Of a stretch of DNA of 64,000 nt, positions 17,408 through 25,887 are shown piece after piece. The stretch comes from Streptomyces erythrochromogenes (GTDB lineage Bacteria > Actinomycetota > Actinomycetes > Streptomycetales > Streptomycetaceae), in assembly GCF_036170895.1 (NCBI RefSeq), contig NZ_CP108036.1, positions 4,340,001-4,404,000 of the forward strand, given 5' to 3'. The notes beneath the pieces are model-generated. The model was not told the origin of the DNA. It searched no databases and saw only the letters and a list, made by a program, of their open reading frames with translations. The position numbers and the translations under genes are program-made. How positions within the stretch are numbered: position 1 is the stretch's first letter; each line of letters opens with the position of its first letter.

Positions 17408-18297
17408 CCTGGTGGTGCACCGGAATCCGGTGGAAGGGCTCCGCCCCGGTCATCGGCTGGTACGGCCAGGGGCGCGGCGAGCGCGTGAGCACGCCGGCGT
17501 ACGGGCAGCGGCTGGCCTTCGTCGCGCGCGGGGAGCGGCACTGCCTGGGCGTGTGGAGGGCCGGGAAGCGGACCCCCTGTCCGGCGTCCGCCATCGTTCC
17601 CGGCCGCGGAGGCAGTGCGCAGTGTCCCGAATGCGCGCGCCTCGACCGGTCGTTCTCCGTTGCCGCCGACACCAACGCCGCCGATCCTCGGACCTACCGG
17701 GTCTATCTGGCCTGGTTCGGGCCCGGCATGGTCAAGGTCGGGATCACTGCCGAGGAGCGCGGCTCGGCCCGGCTGCTGGAGCAGGGGGCGATGTCGTGGA
17801 CCTGGCTGGGACGCGGGCCGCTGATGGCCACCCGGCGTACCGAGGAGCTGTTGCGGTCGGCGCTCGGGGTGCCCGACCGGATCGCGTACGCGCGCAAGCG
17901 CGCCGTGCGGGCACATCTGCCCGGTGCGCCGGAGCGGGCGCGGGAGGTCACCGAGCTGCACGGCCGGGCGGCGGCGCTGGCAGGCTGGCCGGAGTCCCTG
18001 GAGCGGCTGGGGTGCGAAGTAGCCGATCACGCGGCGGTGTTCGGGATGGACGGCTGGGAGGGGCTCCCGGCTCCGGACCGGGTGGTCGCGGAGATGGCGG
18101 CCGACCGGGCCGTCGTGGGGCGGCTGGTCGGCGCCGCCGGGCCCGACCTGCACTTCGAGGACGGGCTCGTGGTCGATACCCGCCTGCTGGCGGGCTGGGA
18201 GCTCGCCGCCCCGGACGAGGGGGCGGTGACCTCGGTGCCGGTGGCGCAGATCCCGTCCGCGGCCGCCCTTCCCATGGAGCAGGACGGGCTGTTCTGA
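17404..18297 (+). CDS. DUF2797 family protein
   Basis: 297 aa, unknown function. The GTG at 17404 overlaps the AsnC gene stop, giving the N-terminus MTWWCTGIRWKG; a later GTG at 17486 is possible. Cys residues at CTG, HCLGVWRAG, PCPAS and CPEC could bind a metal. The central segment YRVYLAWFGPGMVKVGIT followed by ARLLEQGAMSWTWLGRG resembles a GIY-YIG nuclease core, with the Gly-Ile-Thr strand and an Arg helix, as noted for this family. Translational coupling to the regulator suggests co-expression, but no functional link is evident. Confidence 0.72.
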   Translation: MTWWCTGIRWKGSAPVIGWYGQGRGERVSTPAYGQRLAFVARGERHCLGVWRAGKRTPCPASAIVPGRGGSAQCPECARLDRSFSVAADTNAADPRTYRVYLAWFGPGMVKVGITAEERGSARLLEQGAMSWTWLGRGPLMATRRTEELLRSALGVPDRIAYARKRAVRAHLPGAPERAREVTELHGRAAALAGWPESLERLGCEVADHAAVFGMDGWEGLPAPDRVVAEMAADRAVVGRLVGAAGPDLHFEDGLVVDTRLLAGWELAAPDEGAVTSVPVAQIPSAAALPMEQDGLF

Positions 18298-18412
18298 CAT
18301 CCTGGGACGGGGATCCACGAGGCCGGTGCCATGGTCAAGTCTTGGATCCCTTTGGCCTTCCGGGGCCGCTTCGGGTGGACATGCCGGGGTCGTTCCGCCG
18401 AGGGTGGTGGGC

Positions 18413-18751
18413 ATGACCACTCAGCCGGTGGCGGCCTTCGAACCGCCCTATGTCATGGCCGTTTTCAGCAGCGTCCGCACCGCGGACGACACCGGACTCG
18501 ACGAGCTCAACGACCGGATGGAGGAGATCGTCCAGGCGATCCCCGGCTACCTCGGCTACGAGTCCGCGCGCAATCCCGAAGGCCTGGGCATCACCGTCGC
18601 CTACTTCCGGGACCACGAGTCCCTCACGGTGTGGCGCGAGAACATGGAGCACCAGGCGGCCATGAAGAAGGGCCGCGCCGACTGGTACGAGAGCTACACC
18701 CTGCATGTCGCGACCGTCGAGCGGAGCCACGGCTTTGTCCGCAACGGCTGA
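18413..18751 (+). CDS. ABM-domain (antibiotic biosynthesis monooxygenase-like) protein
   Basis: 112 aa single dimeric alpha/beta-barrel domain: YVMAVFSSVRTADDTGL, IPGYLGYESARNPEGLGITVAYF and WRENMEHQAAMKKGRADWY. The conserved Trp and His match small heme- or quinol-type ABM proteins; the reaction is unknown. The 3' end overlaps the amidohydrolase reading frame by up to 47 nt, so the two are probably co-translated. Confidence 0.75.
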   Translation: MTTQPVAAFEPPYVMAVFSSVRTADDTGLDELNDRMEEIVQAIPGYLGYESARNPEGLGITVAYFRDHESLTVWRENMEHQAAMKKGRADWYESYTLHVATVERSHGFVRNG

Positions 18752-19616
18752 TGCGGTCCGTGCCTTCCGGGAGCGGCTCGGGCTGCCCGGACTGGTAGAC
18801 GTCCACACGCACTTCATGCCCGAGCGGGTCCTGGACAAGGTGTGGGACTACTTCGACGCGATCGGCCCGCTGACCGGCGTCGAGTGGCCCATCACCTACC
18901 GGCACGAGGAGGAGCAGCGCGTCGCGCTCCTGCGGGAGTTCGGGGTACGGGCCTTCACCTCCATGCTCTACCCGCACAAACCGGAGATGGCCGCCTGGCT
19001 CAACGCCTGGTCCGCCGAGTTCGCGGCCCGCACCCCGGACTGCCTGCACACCGCGACCTTCTTCCCGGAGGAGGGCGTGGACGCGTACGTCCGCCAGGCC
19101 GTGGAGTCGGGTGCGCGGATCTTCAAGGCACACCTCCAGGTCGGCGGCTACGACCCGAACGACGATCTGCTCGACCCCGTCTGGGGCCTGCTGGCCGAGG
19201 CCGGCATCCCCACCGTGATCCACTGCGGCTCCGGTCCCGTCCCCGGCAAGTACACGGGCCCCGACCCGGTCGCCCGGCTGTTGGCCCGCCATCCGCGGCT
19301 GCCGCTGGTCGTCGCCCACATGGGCATGCCCGAGTACGCAGACTTCCTCGACCTTGCCGACCGCCACCCGGCGGTGCGCCTCGACACGACCATGGCCTTC
19401 ACCGACTTCTCCGAGCGGTTCAGCGGCTTCCCGCCGGCGGATCTCGGACGGCTCGCGGACCTCGGCGACCGGATCCTGTTCGGGACCGACTTCCCGAACA
19501 TCCCCTACCCGTACGAGCACCAGCTCGCCGCCCTCGAACGACTGGGCCTGGGCGACGACTGGCTGCGGGCGGTCTGCCACGACAACGGCGCCCGGCTGTT
19601 CCGTCTCGACGGCTGA
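18705..19616 (+). CDS. metal-dependent amidohydrolase (amidohydrolase-2 family)
   Basis: 303 aa TIM-barrel hydrolase or decarboxylase. Metal-binding HxH is seen in VDVHTHFMPE (about 32-34), further ligands in VIHCG and VVAHMG, and the final Asp in ILFGTDFPN. The same layout occurs in ACMSD-type decarboxylases and uncharacterised Streptomyces hydrolases. The ATG at 18705 lies inside the upstream gene; a TTG at 18735, 9 nt after CGGAG, is an equally good start and would give 293 aa. It is coupled to the ABM gene, and the substrate is not predictable. Confidence 0.8.
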   Translation: MSRPSSGATALSATADAVRAFRERLGLPGLVDVHTHFMPERVLDKVWDYFDAIGPLTGVEWPITYRHEEEQRVALLREFGVRAFTSMLYPHKPEMAAWLNAWSAEFAARTPDCLHTATFFPEEGVDAYVRQAVESGARIFKAHLQVGGYDPNDDLLDPVWGLLAEAGIPTVIHCGSGPVPGKYTGPDPVARLLARHPRLPLVVAHMGMPEYADFLDLADRHPAVRLDTTMAFTDFSERFSGFPPADLGRLADLGDRILFGTDFPNIPYPYEHQLAALERLGLGDDWLRAVCHDNGARLFRLDG

Positions 19617-19685
19617 CCCGCGCGCGCCCAGACCCGCCCAGCCCGGGCTCGCCCGCCCGAGCGGGCTCCCGACGGGCCGACCCTT

Positions 19686-19703
19686 TCTCAGGAAATTCAC
19701 AGG
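19686..19703. promoter_or_regulatory. direct repeat, probable OmpR-type operator
   Basis: TCTCAGG (19686-19692) and TCACAGG (19697-19703) are spaced exactly 11 bp apart, one helical turn, about 45-60 nt before the response-regulator start. This is the usual geometry of an OmpR/PhoB dimer site and suggests autoregulation. Confidence 0.5.
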
Positions 19704-19746
19704 TTGGGGCAAGAACGCTCTCAGAGGCGCCGGGGAGCGTGTCCGT

Positions 19747-20514
19747 ATGACTGCGACGACCACCTCCCAAGCGTCCACGTCCACCGGCAACCACACGGCC
19801 CTGGTTCGGCCCGACGGCGGGCCCTGCCGGGTGCTCGTCGTCGACGACGAGGCCTCGCTCTCCGAGCTGCTGTCCATGGCCCTGCGCTACGAAGGCTGCG
19901 AGGTCCGCAGCGCCGGCGACGGCGCCGGGGCGCTGCGGGCAGCGCGCGGCTTCCGCCCGGACGTGGTCGTCCTCGACGTCATGCTTCCCGACATGGACGG
20001 TCTCACCGTCCTCGGGCAGCTGCGCCGGGAGATCCCCCAGGTCCCCGTCTTGTTCCTGACCGCCAAGGACTCCGTGGAGGACCGGATCGCCGGCCTCACC
20101 GCGGGCGGCGACGACTACGTCACCAAGCCCTTCAGCCTGGAGGAGGTCGTGGCCCGGCTGCGCGGCCTGGTGCGGCGTTCCGGCGCGGCACAGGCGGCGC
20201 GCGGCGGCTCGGTGCTGACCGTCGGCGATCTGCGCCTCGACGAGGACAGCCACGAGGTGGTGCGGGGCGGCCAGGACGTCCACCTGACCGCCACCGAGTT
20301 CGAGCTGCTGCGCTACCTGATGCGCAATCCGCGGCGCGTGCTGAGCAAGGCGCAGATCCTGGACCGGGTCTGGTCCTACGACTTCGGCGGCCAGGCCAAC
20401 GTGGTCGAGCTCTACATCTCCTACCTGCGCCGCAAGTTGGAGAGCGGCCTCGGCCTGCCCTCGATGATCCACACCCGGCGCGGCGCCGGCTACCTGATCA
20501 AGCCGGCCGAGTAG
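19747..20514 (+). CDS. OmpR-family response regulator
   Basis: 255 aa. Receiver domain (about 28-140): acidic pocket VVDDEASL, phospho-acceptor Asp in VVLDVMLPDMDG, Thr in LFLTAKD, Lys in DDYVTKPF. Winged-helix DNA-binding domain (about 160-253): LTATEFELLRYLMRNP, RVWSYDFGGQANVVELYISYLRRKL, RRGAGYLI. The first 27 residues are a Thr/Ser-rich extension. It is co-transcribed with its kinase, whose GTG shares a base with this TAG. Expected output is its own operon, which also encodes two glycosyltransferases. Confidence 0.92.
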   Translation: MTATTTSQASTSTGNHTALVRPDGGPCRVLVVDDEASLSELLSMALRYEGCEVRSAGDGAGALRAARGFRPDVVVLDVMLPDMDGLTVLGQLRREIPQVPVLFLTAKDSVEDRIAGLTAGGDDYVTKPFSLEEVVARLRGLVRRSGAAQAARGGSVLTVGDLRLDEDSHEVVRGGQDVHLTATEFELLRYLMRNPRRVLSKAQILDRVWSYDFGGQANVVELYISYLRRKLESGLGLPSMIHTRRGAGYLIKPAE

Positions 20515-22085
20515 TGGCACGGCGCAGGAGCCGGCCACCGGGCGGGCGCCGGCCCTGGTCGCTGCGGACCCGGCTCGTCGTCTCGGCGGTGGCCCTGATC
20601 GCCGTGGTGGGAGCGGCCATCGGAACCGTCACCACCCTCGCGCTGCGCTCGTACCTGGTCACCCAGCTCGACGAGCAGCTGGACACGTCCATGCGGATGG
20701 CCGCCCGGGTACCCGGCGGGAAGGCGGCCCGGGAGGGCGGCGCGGGCTTCGTCATGGCCCCCGGCAGCCCGCTGGACGCCGTGGGGATCCGCCTGGACCA
20801 CAACGGCGCGGTCGTGGCCAGCGCCCGCAACACCCGCGGCGAGGAATGGTCTCCCGACCAGGTGCCGCCGTCCCTCACCGAAGCCCAGAGCACGGCCCTC
20901 GCCCAGGCTGCCCAGGCTTCCCAGACCTCCCAGAAGGCCGTGCAGGGCTCGCCCGGGCGAGCGGTGGGTGCGGAGGTGCCGGGCCTGGGCAGCTACCGGG
21001 TGCTCGCCTCCCCGGACCGGGCGGTCGTCCTCGCCTATCCGCTCAGCGAGGTCGACTCCACCGTCCGCACCCTGGTCGGGGTCGAGGCCTGCGTCACCCT
21101 GGCCGGGCTGATCGCCGCCTCGCTCGCCGGGCAGGCCCTGGTCGGGGTTGCGCTGCGCCCGCTGCGCCGGGTCGCCGCCACCGCCACCCGGGTCTCCGAA
21201 CTCCCCCTGCACAAGGGCGAGCCCGCGCTCCACGAACGGGTCCCGGACGCCGAGGCCAACCCCCGCACCGAGGTGGGACAGGTCGGCGCCGCCATCAACC
21301 GGATGCTCGGCCACGTCTCCTCCGCCCTCACGGCGCGTCAGCAGAGCGAGATGCGGGTGCGGCAGTTCGTCGCCGACGCCAGCCACGAACTGCGTACGCC
21401 GCTGGCCTCCATCCGCGGTTACGCCGAACTCACCCGCCGGGGCCGCGAGGAGCCCGGCCCCGACACCCGGCACGCCCTGGGCCGGATCGAGTCCGAGGCC
21501 ACCCGGATGACCGGCCTGGTCGAGGACCTGCTCCTGCTGGCCCGGCTCGACGCGGGCCGCCCGCTGTCCACCGCCGATACCGAAACCGACCTCGCCCCGC
21601 TCGTCATCGACGCCGTCAGCGACGCCCGGGCCGCCGGGCCAGATCACCACTGGCGCCTGAACCTGCCCGAAGAGCCCGCTTCCGTACGCGCCGACGCGGC
21701 CCGCATCCAGCAGGTGCTGGTGAACCTGCTCGCCAACGCCCGTACGCACACACCGCCCGGCACCACCGTCACCGCCCATGTTTCACGTGAAACATCCGCC
21801 GTCCGGCTGCGCATCGAGGACGACGGGCCCGGCATCGCGCCCGAGCTGCTCCCCCGCGTCTTCGAGCGCTTCGCCCGCGGGGACGCCTCCCGCTCCCGTG
21901 CCGCCGGTTCCACGGGCCTAGGGCTGGCCATCGTCCAGGCCGTGGTCACGGCCCACGGCGGGAGCGTCGGCGTGCAGAGCGAGCCGGGACAGACCCGCTT
22001 CGAGGTCGTCCTGCCGATCGCCGGGGCGACCGGAGCGGCGGCTCCGGACTCACAGACGGGCCACAGGCTCAGCACACTGAGGTGA
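20514..22085 (+). CDS. sensor histidine kinase
   Basis: 523 aa. TM1 (about 18-40, LVVSAVALIAVVGAAIGTV), an extracytoplasmic domain of about 150 aa with an Ala/Gln/Ser-rich stretch (TALAQAAQASQTSQK), TM2 (about 190-212), HAMP, HisKA with phospho-acceptor His in DASHELRTPLASIRGY, and HATPase motifs (N box LVNLLANARTH, G1 EDDGPGIAP, G2 STGLGLAIV). GTG at 20514 overlaps the regulator's stop. A perfect parS palindrome (21779-21794) is embedded in the coding sequence as HVSRETS, between the N and G1 boxes. Signal unknown. Confidence 0.92.
   Translation: MARRRSRPPGGRRPWSLRTRLVVSAVALIAVVGAAIGTVTTLALRSYLVTQLDEQLDTSMRMAARVPGGKAAREGGAGFVMAPGSPLDAVGIRLDHNGAVVASARNTRGEEWSPDQVPPSLTEAQSTALAQAAQASQTSQKAVQGSPGRAVGAEVPGLGSYRVLASPDRAVVLAYPLSEVDSTVRTLVGVEACVTLAGLIAASLAGQALVGVALRPLRRVAATATRVSELPLHKGEPALHERVPDAEANPRTEVGQVGAAINRMLGHVSSALTARQQSEMRVRQFVADASHELRTPLASIRGYAELTRRGREEPGPDTRHALGRIESEATRMTGLVEDLLLLARLDAGRPLSTADTETDLAPLVIDAVSDARAAGPDHHWRLNLPEEPASVRADAARIQQVLVNLLANARTHTPPGTTVTAHVSRETSAVRLRIEDDGPGIAPELLPRVFERFARGDASRSRAAGSTGLGLAIVQAVVTAHGGSVGVQSEPGQTRFEVVLPIAGATGAAAPDSQTGHRLSTLR
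21779..21794. other. parS: parS site 3, inside the histidine kinase gene
   Basis: TGTTTCACGTGAAACA, perfect 16-bp parS consensus, lying in frame within the kinase ORF and encoding the tail of ...HVSRETS. It is 13 kb from the parS pair at 8.5 kb. Confidence 0.93.
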
Positions 22086-22110
22086 CAGGCGGCTCCGCGA
22101 GTGTCGGAGC

Positions 22111-23391
22111 ATGCCAACCGACACCTCTCCCGGGGCCCTTCCGGCACGGGCGCCCCTCGCGCCCCTGCCCGGCGAGCCCGTCCTCGACGTGGTGATCCCG
22201 GTCTTCAACGAGGAGAAGGACCTCGGGCCGTGCGTGCGCCGACTGCACGAGCACCTCACCCGGACCTTTCCCTACCCCTTCCGGATCACGGTCGCCGACA
22301 ACGCGAGCACCGACCGCACCCCCGAGGTCGCGGCCGGGCTCGCCGCGGCCCTGGACGGCGTACGCAGCACCCGCCTGGAGGAGAAGGGGCGGGGCAGGGC
22401 CCTGCGCACGGTCTGGTCCGGTTCCGACGCCCCCGTCCTGGCCTACATGGACGTGGACCTCTCCACCGACCTGAACGCGCTGCTGCCGCTGGTCGCCCCC
22501 CTGATCTCCGGTCACTCCGACCTCGCCATCGGCACCCGTCTGGCCCGCTCCTCGCGGGTCGTGCGGGGAGCCAAGCGGGAGTTCGTTTCCCGGGCCTACA
22601 ACCTCCTGCTGCGGTCCTCCCTCGCCGCCCGCTTCAGCGACGCGCAGTGCGGCTTCAAGGCCATCCGGCGCGAGGTCGCCGAGCGACTGCTGCCGCTGGT
22701 GGAGGACACGGGCTGGTTCTTCGACACCGAGCTGCTCGTGCTCGCCGAGCGGGCCGGGCTGCGGATCCACGAAGTGCCCGTGGACTGGGTCGACGACCCC
22801 GACTCCACCGTGCACATCGTCAAGACCGCCGGCGAGGACCTCAAGGGCGTTTGGCGCGTTGGCCGGGCGCTGGCCGTCGGAGCGCTCCCGCTCGACCGGC
22901 TCGCCCGCCCCTTCGGCGACGATCCGCGCGACCGCACCGCGGTGCCGGGGGTGGACGGCGGACTGGCCCGCCAGCTCATCGGTTTCTGCACGGTCGGAAT
23001 CCTCTCCACCCTGCTCTACCTGGTGCTGTACTCCGCCTTCCGGGGCGGGGCCGGCCCCCAGGTCGCCAACGGCGCGGCCCTGCTGCTCTCCGCCGTGGCC
23101 AACACGGCGGCCAACCGCCGGCTCACCTTCGGCGTCCGCGGCCGGGAGCGCGCCGTACGCCACCAGGCCCAGGGCCTGGTGGTCTTCGGCATCGGGCTGG
23201 CCCTCACCAGCGGCTCCCTGGCCGCTCTTACAGCGGCCACGCCCCATCCCGCGCACGGCACCGAGCTGGCCGTCCTGATCACCGCGAACCTCGCAGCCAC
23301 CGTGCTGCGCTTCCTGCTCCTGCGTGCCTGGGTCTTCCCCGAGCGGCGCGGCACCCATGCCCGCACATCGACATCCAAGGAGGGCCGATGA
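22111..23391 (+). CDS. GT2 glycosyltransferase with C-terminal GtrA domain
   Basis: 426 aa. Residues 22-270 form a GT-A domain like dolichyl-phosphate mannose/glucose synthases: DVVIPVFNEEKDL, ADNASTDRT, the DxD-type motif YMDVDLSTD and SDAQCGFKAIRRE. Residues 290-415 contain four hydrophobic segments of the GtrA type (LIGFCTVGILSTLLYLVLYS and following). The fusion suggests synthesis and flipping of a polyprenyl-phosphate hexose. ATG at 22111 lies 26 nt after the kinase stop, and GGAG is nearly adjacent. The next gene, a GT39 transferase that uses such lipid donors, overlaps by 4 nt. Confidence 0.86.
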   Translation: MPTDTSPGALPARAPLAPLPGEPVLDVVIPVFNEEKDLGPCVRRLHEHLTRTFPYPFRITVADNASTDRTPEVAAGLAAALDGVRSTRLEEKGRGRALRTVWSGSDAPVLAYMDVDLSTDLNALLPLVAPLISGHSDLAIGTRLARSSRVVRGAKREFVSRAYNLLLRSSLAARFSDAQCGFKAIRREVAERLLPLVEDTGWFFDTELLVLAERAGLRIHEVPVDWVDDPDSTVHIVKTAGEDLKGVWRVGRALAVGALPLDRLARPFGDDPRDRTAVPGVDGGLARQLIGFCTVGILSTLLYLVLYSAFRGGAGPQVANGAALLLSAVANTAANRRLTFGVRGRERAVRHQAQGLVVFGIGLALTSGSLAALTAATPHPAHGTELAVLITANLAATVLRFLLLRAWVFPERRGTHARTSTSKEGR

Positions 23392-25583
23392 CCACGGCAG
23401 CACTCCCGATCTTCCCGGCCGCCGTGGCCGGCGCCCGTACCGCCCGGCCCCGCTGGGAACGCCCCGCCCTCGCCGGGCTGCTGCTCGCCACCGCGGCCCT
23501 GCTCCTGTGGGACCTGGGAGCCTCCGGCTACGCGAACTCCTTCTACTCGGCCGCCGTGCAGGCCGGCAGCGAGAGCTGGAAGGCCTTCTTCTTCGGCTCC
23601 TCCGACGCGGGCAACTCCATCACCGTCGACAAGCCCCCTGCCGCCCTGTGGCCGATGATGCTGTCGGTCCGGCTGTTCGGGCTGGGCTCCTGGCAGATCC
23701 TCGTCCCGCAGGCCCTGATGGGTGTGGCGACCACCGGCGTGCTCTACGCCGCCGTACGCCGCCAGTTCGGGCCGGGAGCCGCGCTGCTGAGCGGCGCCGC
23801 CTTCGCGCTGACACCCGTCGCCGCGCTGATGTTCCGCTTCAACAACCCTGACGCGCTGCTGACCCTGCTGCTCACCGTCACCGTGTACTGCCTGCTGCGG
23901 GCCCTCGAAGGGGCGCACACCAGCTGGCTGGTCTGGGCCGGAGTCGCGGTCGGCTTCGCCTTCCTCACCAAGACCCTGCAGGCCTTCGTCATCCTGCCGC
24001 CGCTCGCCGTGCTGTACGCCGTCTGCGCACCCACCGGGCTGCGCCGAAGGATCGGTCAGCTGCTGCTCGCAGGCGGCGCGATGGTGGTGGCGGGCGGCTG
24101 GTGGGTCGCCGTCGTCGAGCTGTGGCCCGCCTCATCCCGCCCGTACATCGGCGGCTCGCAGAACAACTCCTTCCTGGAACTGACCCTCGGCTACAACGGC
24201 CTCGGCCGGATCAACGGCAATGAGACCGGCAGCGTCGGCGGCGGCGGAGCGGGTGGCCCCGGAGGCGCCGGCGGCGGTGGCGGGCGCTGGGGGGAGAGCG
24301 GGATCGACCGGCTCTTCTCGGGCAACATCGGCGGGCAGATCTCCTGGCTGCTGCCGGCGGCTCTGGTGCTGCTCGTGGCCGGGCTGGTGATCACCTGGCG
24401 GGCCCGCCGCGTCACCGACTCGGTGGACGGCATGGCGCGCGCGGCCTTCCTGGCCTGGGGCGGCTCGCTGCTGATCACCGCGGTGGTCTTCAGCTACATG
24501 CAGGGCATCTTCCACGAGTACTACACCGTGGCGCTGGCGCCTTTCGTGGCCGCGCTGATCGGGATGGGCGTCGCCGTGCTGTGGGAGGAGCGCGGCAGCA
24601 CGACGGCCGCCGTCGCCCTCTCCGGCACGCTCGCACTGACGGCGGTCTGGTCGTACGTACTGCTCGGCCGCGCCACCGGTTACCTGCCGTGGCTGCGCTG
24701 GGCGGTGCTGGTGGGCGGGCTGCTCGCCGCGGTCGCACTGCCGTTCGCGGGGCGGGCCGGCCGGCGGATGCTGCAGGCCACCGCGGGGCTCGGGGTGGCT
24801 GCGGCCCTGGCCGGGCCGTTCGCGTACTGCATGACCACCGTGAGCACCGGCCACACCGGCTCCATCGTGACCGCCGGACCGGCGGTGGCGGGTGGCCGGG
24901 GCGGCCCCGGCGGGATGATGGGCGGCCCGGGCGGGTCCGGCGGGTTCGGCGAAATGCGGCAGGGCGGTCCGGGCGGTGGCCAGGGCGGTGGCGGTACGTG
25001 GCCGGGCGGCGGGCAGCAGGCCGGTGGCGCGCTGCCGCAGGGCGCCGTACCGCCGGGCCGGGGCCAGGGCGGTATGCCCGGAGCGGACGGTCGCGGAGCC
25101 GAGCGGCCGGGAGGCTTCCCCGGCGGCATGACGGGCGGCGGCCCGGGCGGAGCCGGCGGTGCCGGGGGCCTGCTCAACGGTGCCCGGGTCGGTGCCGAGG
25201 CCAAGGCGGCCCTCACGGCCGACTCCGACGCCTACACCTGGGCGGCGGCGGCCATCGGCTCGCAGAACGCCGCGAGTTACCAGCTGGCCTCCGGCGTGCC
25301 CGTCATGCCGATCGGCGGCTTCAACGGCAGCGACCCCTCGCCGACCCTGGAGCAGTTCAAGGAGTACGTGCGGGACGGGAAGATCCACTGGTTCATCGGG
25401 CAGGGCGGCACGACCGCGGGCGCCGGCGAGGACGGTGGACGCCGTGGCGGCGGTGGCCCCGGAGGCCCCGGAGGCCCGGGCGGTGGAACCAGCACGGAGA
25501 TCGAGAACTGGGTCAAGGCCACGTTCAAGGAGTCCACGGTCGGCGGAGCCACCTTCTACGACCTGACGGCCCCGACGTCCTGA
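23388..25583 (+). CDS. GT39/ArnT-like membrane glycosyltransferase with Gly-rich insert
   Basis: 731 aa. About 11-12 membrane segments in residues 25-520. The first extracellular loop carries the GT39/83-type region YANSFYSAAVQAGSESWKA and ITVDKPPAALWPM. It should move a sugar from a polyprenyl-phosphate donor (made by the preceding GT2) to a protein or cell-wall acceptor outside the membrane. Two Gly-rich inserts are odd: a short one after NGNETGSVGGGG (about 285-300) and a long Gly/Pro/Gln stretch (about 500-590) before a folded C-terminal domain (ALTADSDAYTWAAAAIGSQNAAS). Very strong AAGGAGGG before the ATG; ATGA overlap with the previous gene. Last gene of the RR-HK-GT2-GT39 operon. Confidence 0.85.
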   Translation: MTTAALPIFPAAVAGARTARPRWERPALAGLLLATAALLLWDLGASGYANSFYSAAVQAGSESWKAFFFGSSDAGNSITVDKPPAALWPMMLSVRLFGLGSWQILVPQALMGVATTGVLYAAVRRQFGPGAALLSGAAFALTPVAALMFRFNNPDALLTLLLTVTVYCLLRALEGAHTSWLVWAGVAVGFAFLTKTLQAFVILPPLAVLYAVCAPTGLRRRIGQLLLAGGAMVVAGGWWVAVVELWPASSRPYIGGSQNNSFLELTLGYNGLGRINGNETGSVGGGGAGGPGGAGGGGGRWGESGIDRLFSGNIGGQISWLLPAALVLLVAGLVITWRARRVTDSVDGMARAAFLAWGGSLLITAVVFSYMQGIFHEYYTVALAPFVAALIGMGVAVLWEERGSTTAAVALSGTLALTAVWSYVLLGRATGYLPWLRWAVLVGGLLAAVALPFAGRAGRRMLQATAGLGVAAALAGPFAYCMTTVSTGHTGSIVTAGPAVAGGRGGPGGMMGGPGGSGGFGEMRQGGPGGGQGGGGTWPGGGQQAGGALPQGAVPPGRGQGGMPGADGRGAERPGGFPGGMTGGGPGGAGGAGGLLNGARVGAEAKAALTADSDAYTWAAAAIGSQNAASYQLASGVPVMPIGGFNGSDPSPTLEQFKEYVRDGKIHWFIGQGGTTAGAGEDGGRRGGGGPGGPGGPGGGTSTEIENWVKATFKESTVGGATFYDLTAPTS

Positions 25584-25650
25584 CCCCGCGTCATGCGGCC
25601 CGAGCGAGCGGACACCCCTGCGGGTCTCCCGCCGATCAGCCCGGAACGTC

Positions 25651-25676
25651 CGGCACACCCCTCAGGGGGTGTGCCG
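25651..25676 (+). terminator. terminator hairpin after the GT39 operon
   Basis: An 11-bp perfect stem, CGGCACACCCC (25651-25661) with its complement at 25666-25676, and a TCAG loop. Its right arm is also the left end of the longer inverted repeat described next, so its role is shared or ambiguous. Confidence 0.55.
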
Positions 25677-25825
25677 TCGATCAGGCCGGGCTCGCGGTGT
25701 CCGGTGCCGCACCAGGCCGCGTTGTCCTCGGTCGACGACGCTCCGCGTCGCCTCCCTCGTCCGCCTTGCGATGCACGGCACCGGACACCGCTCCCCGATC
25801 CGGCCCGATCGACGGCACACCCCCT
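25664..25825. repeat. 162-bp imperfect inverted-repeat structure
   Basis: The ends are a perfect 19-bp inverted repeat, AGGGGGTGTGCCGTCGATC at 25664-25682 against 25807-25825. After a short interruption, a second perfect 16-bp pair follows, GCGGTGTCCGGTGCCG at 25694-25709 against 25776-25791. The 66-bp centre contains a smaller hairpin (CGACGCTCCGCGTCG, about 25735-25750). The whole could fold into one long cruciform. It fills the gap between the GT39 gene and the TetR gene and has no coding content. Possible readings: a MITE-like element, a compound terminator, or operator DNA for the adjacent TetR protein. Confidence 0.6.
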
Positions 25826-25887
25826 AGCATCAAGAGGGCGGACCGGGCATTCCGGGCTGGTCCGGCTGTCGCGAGGAGTGTGCCTGC

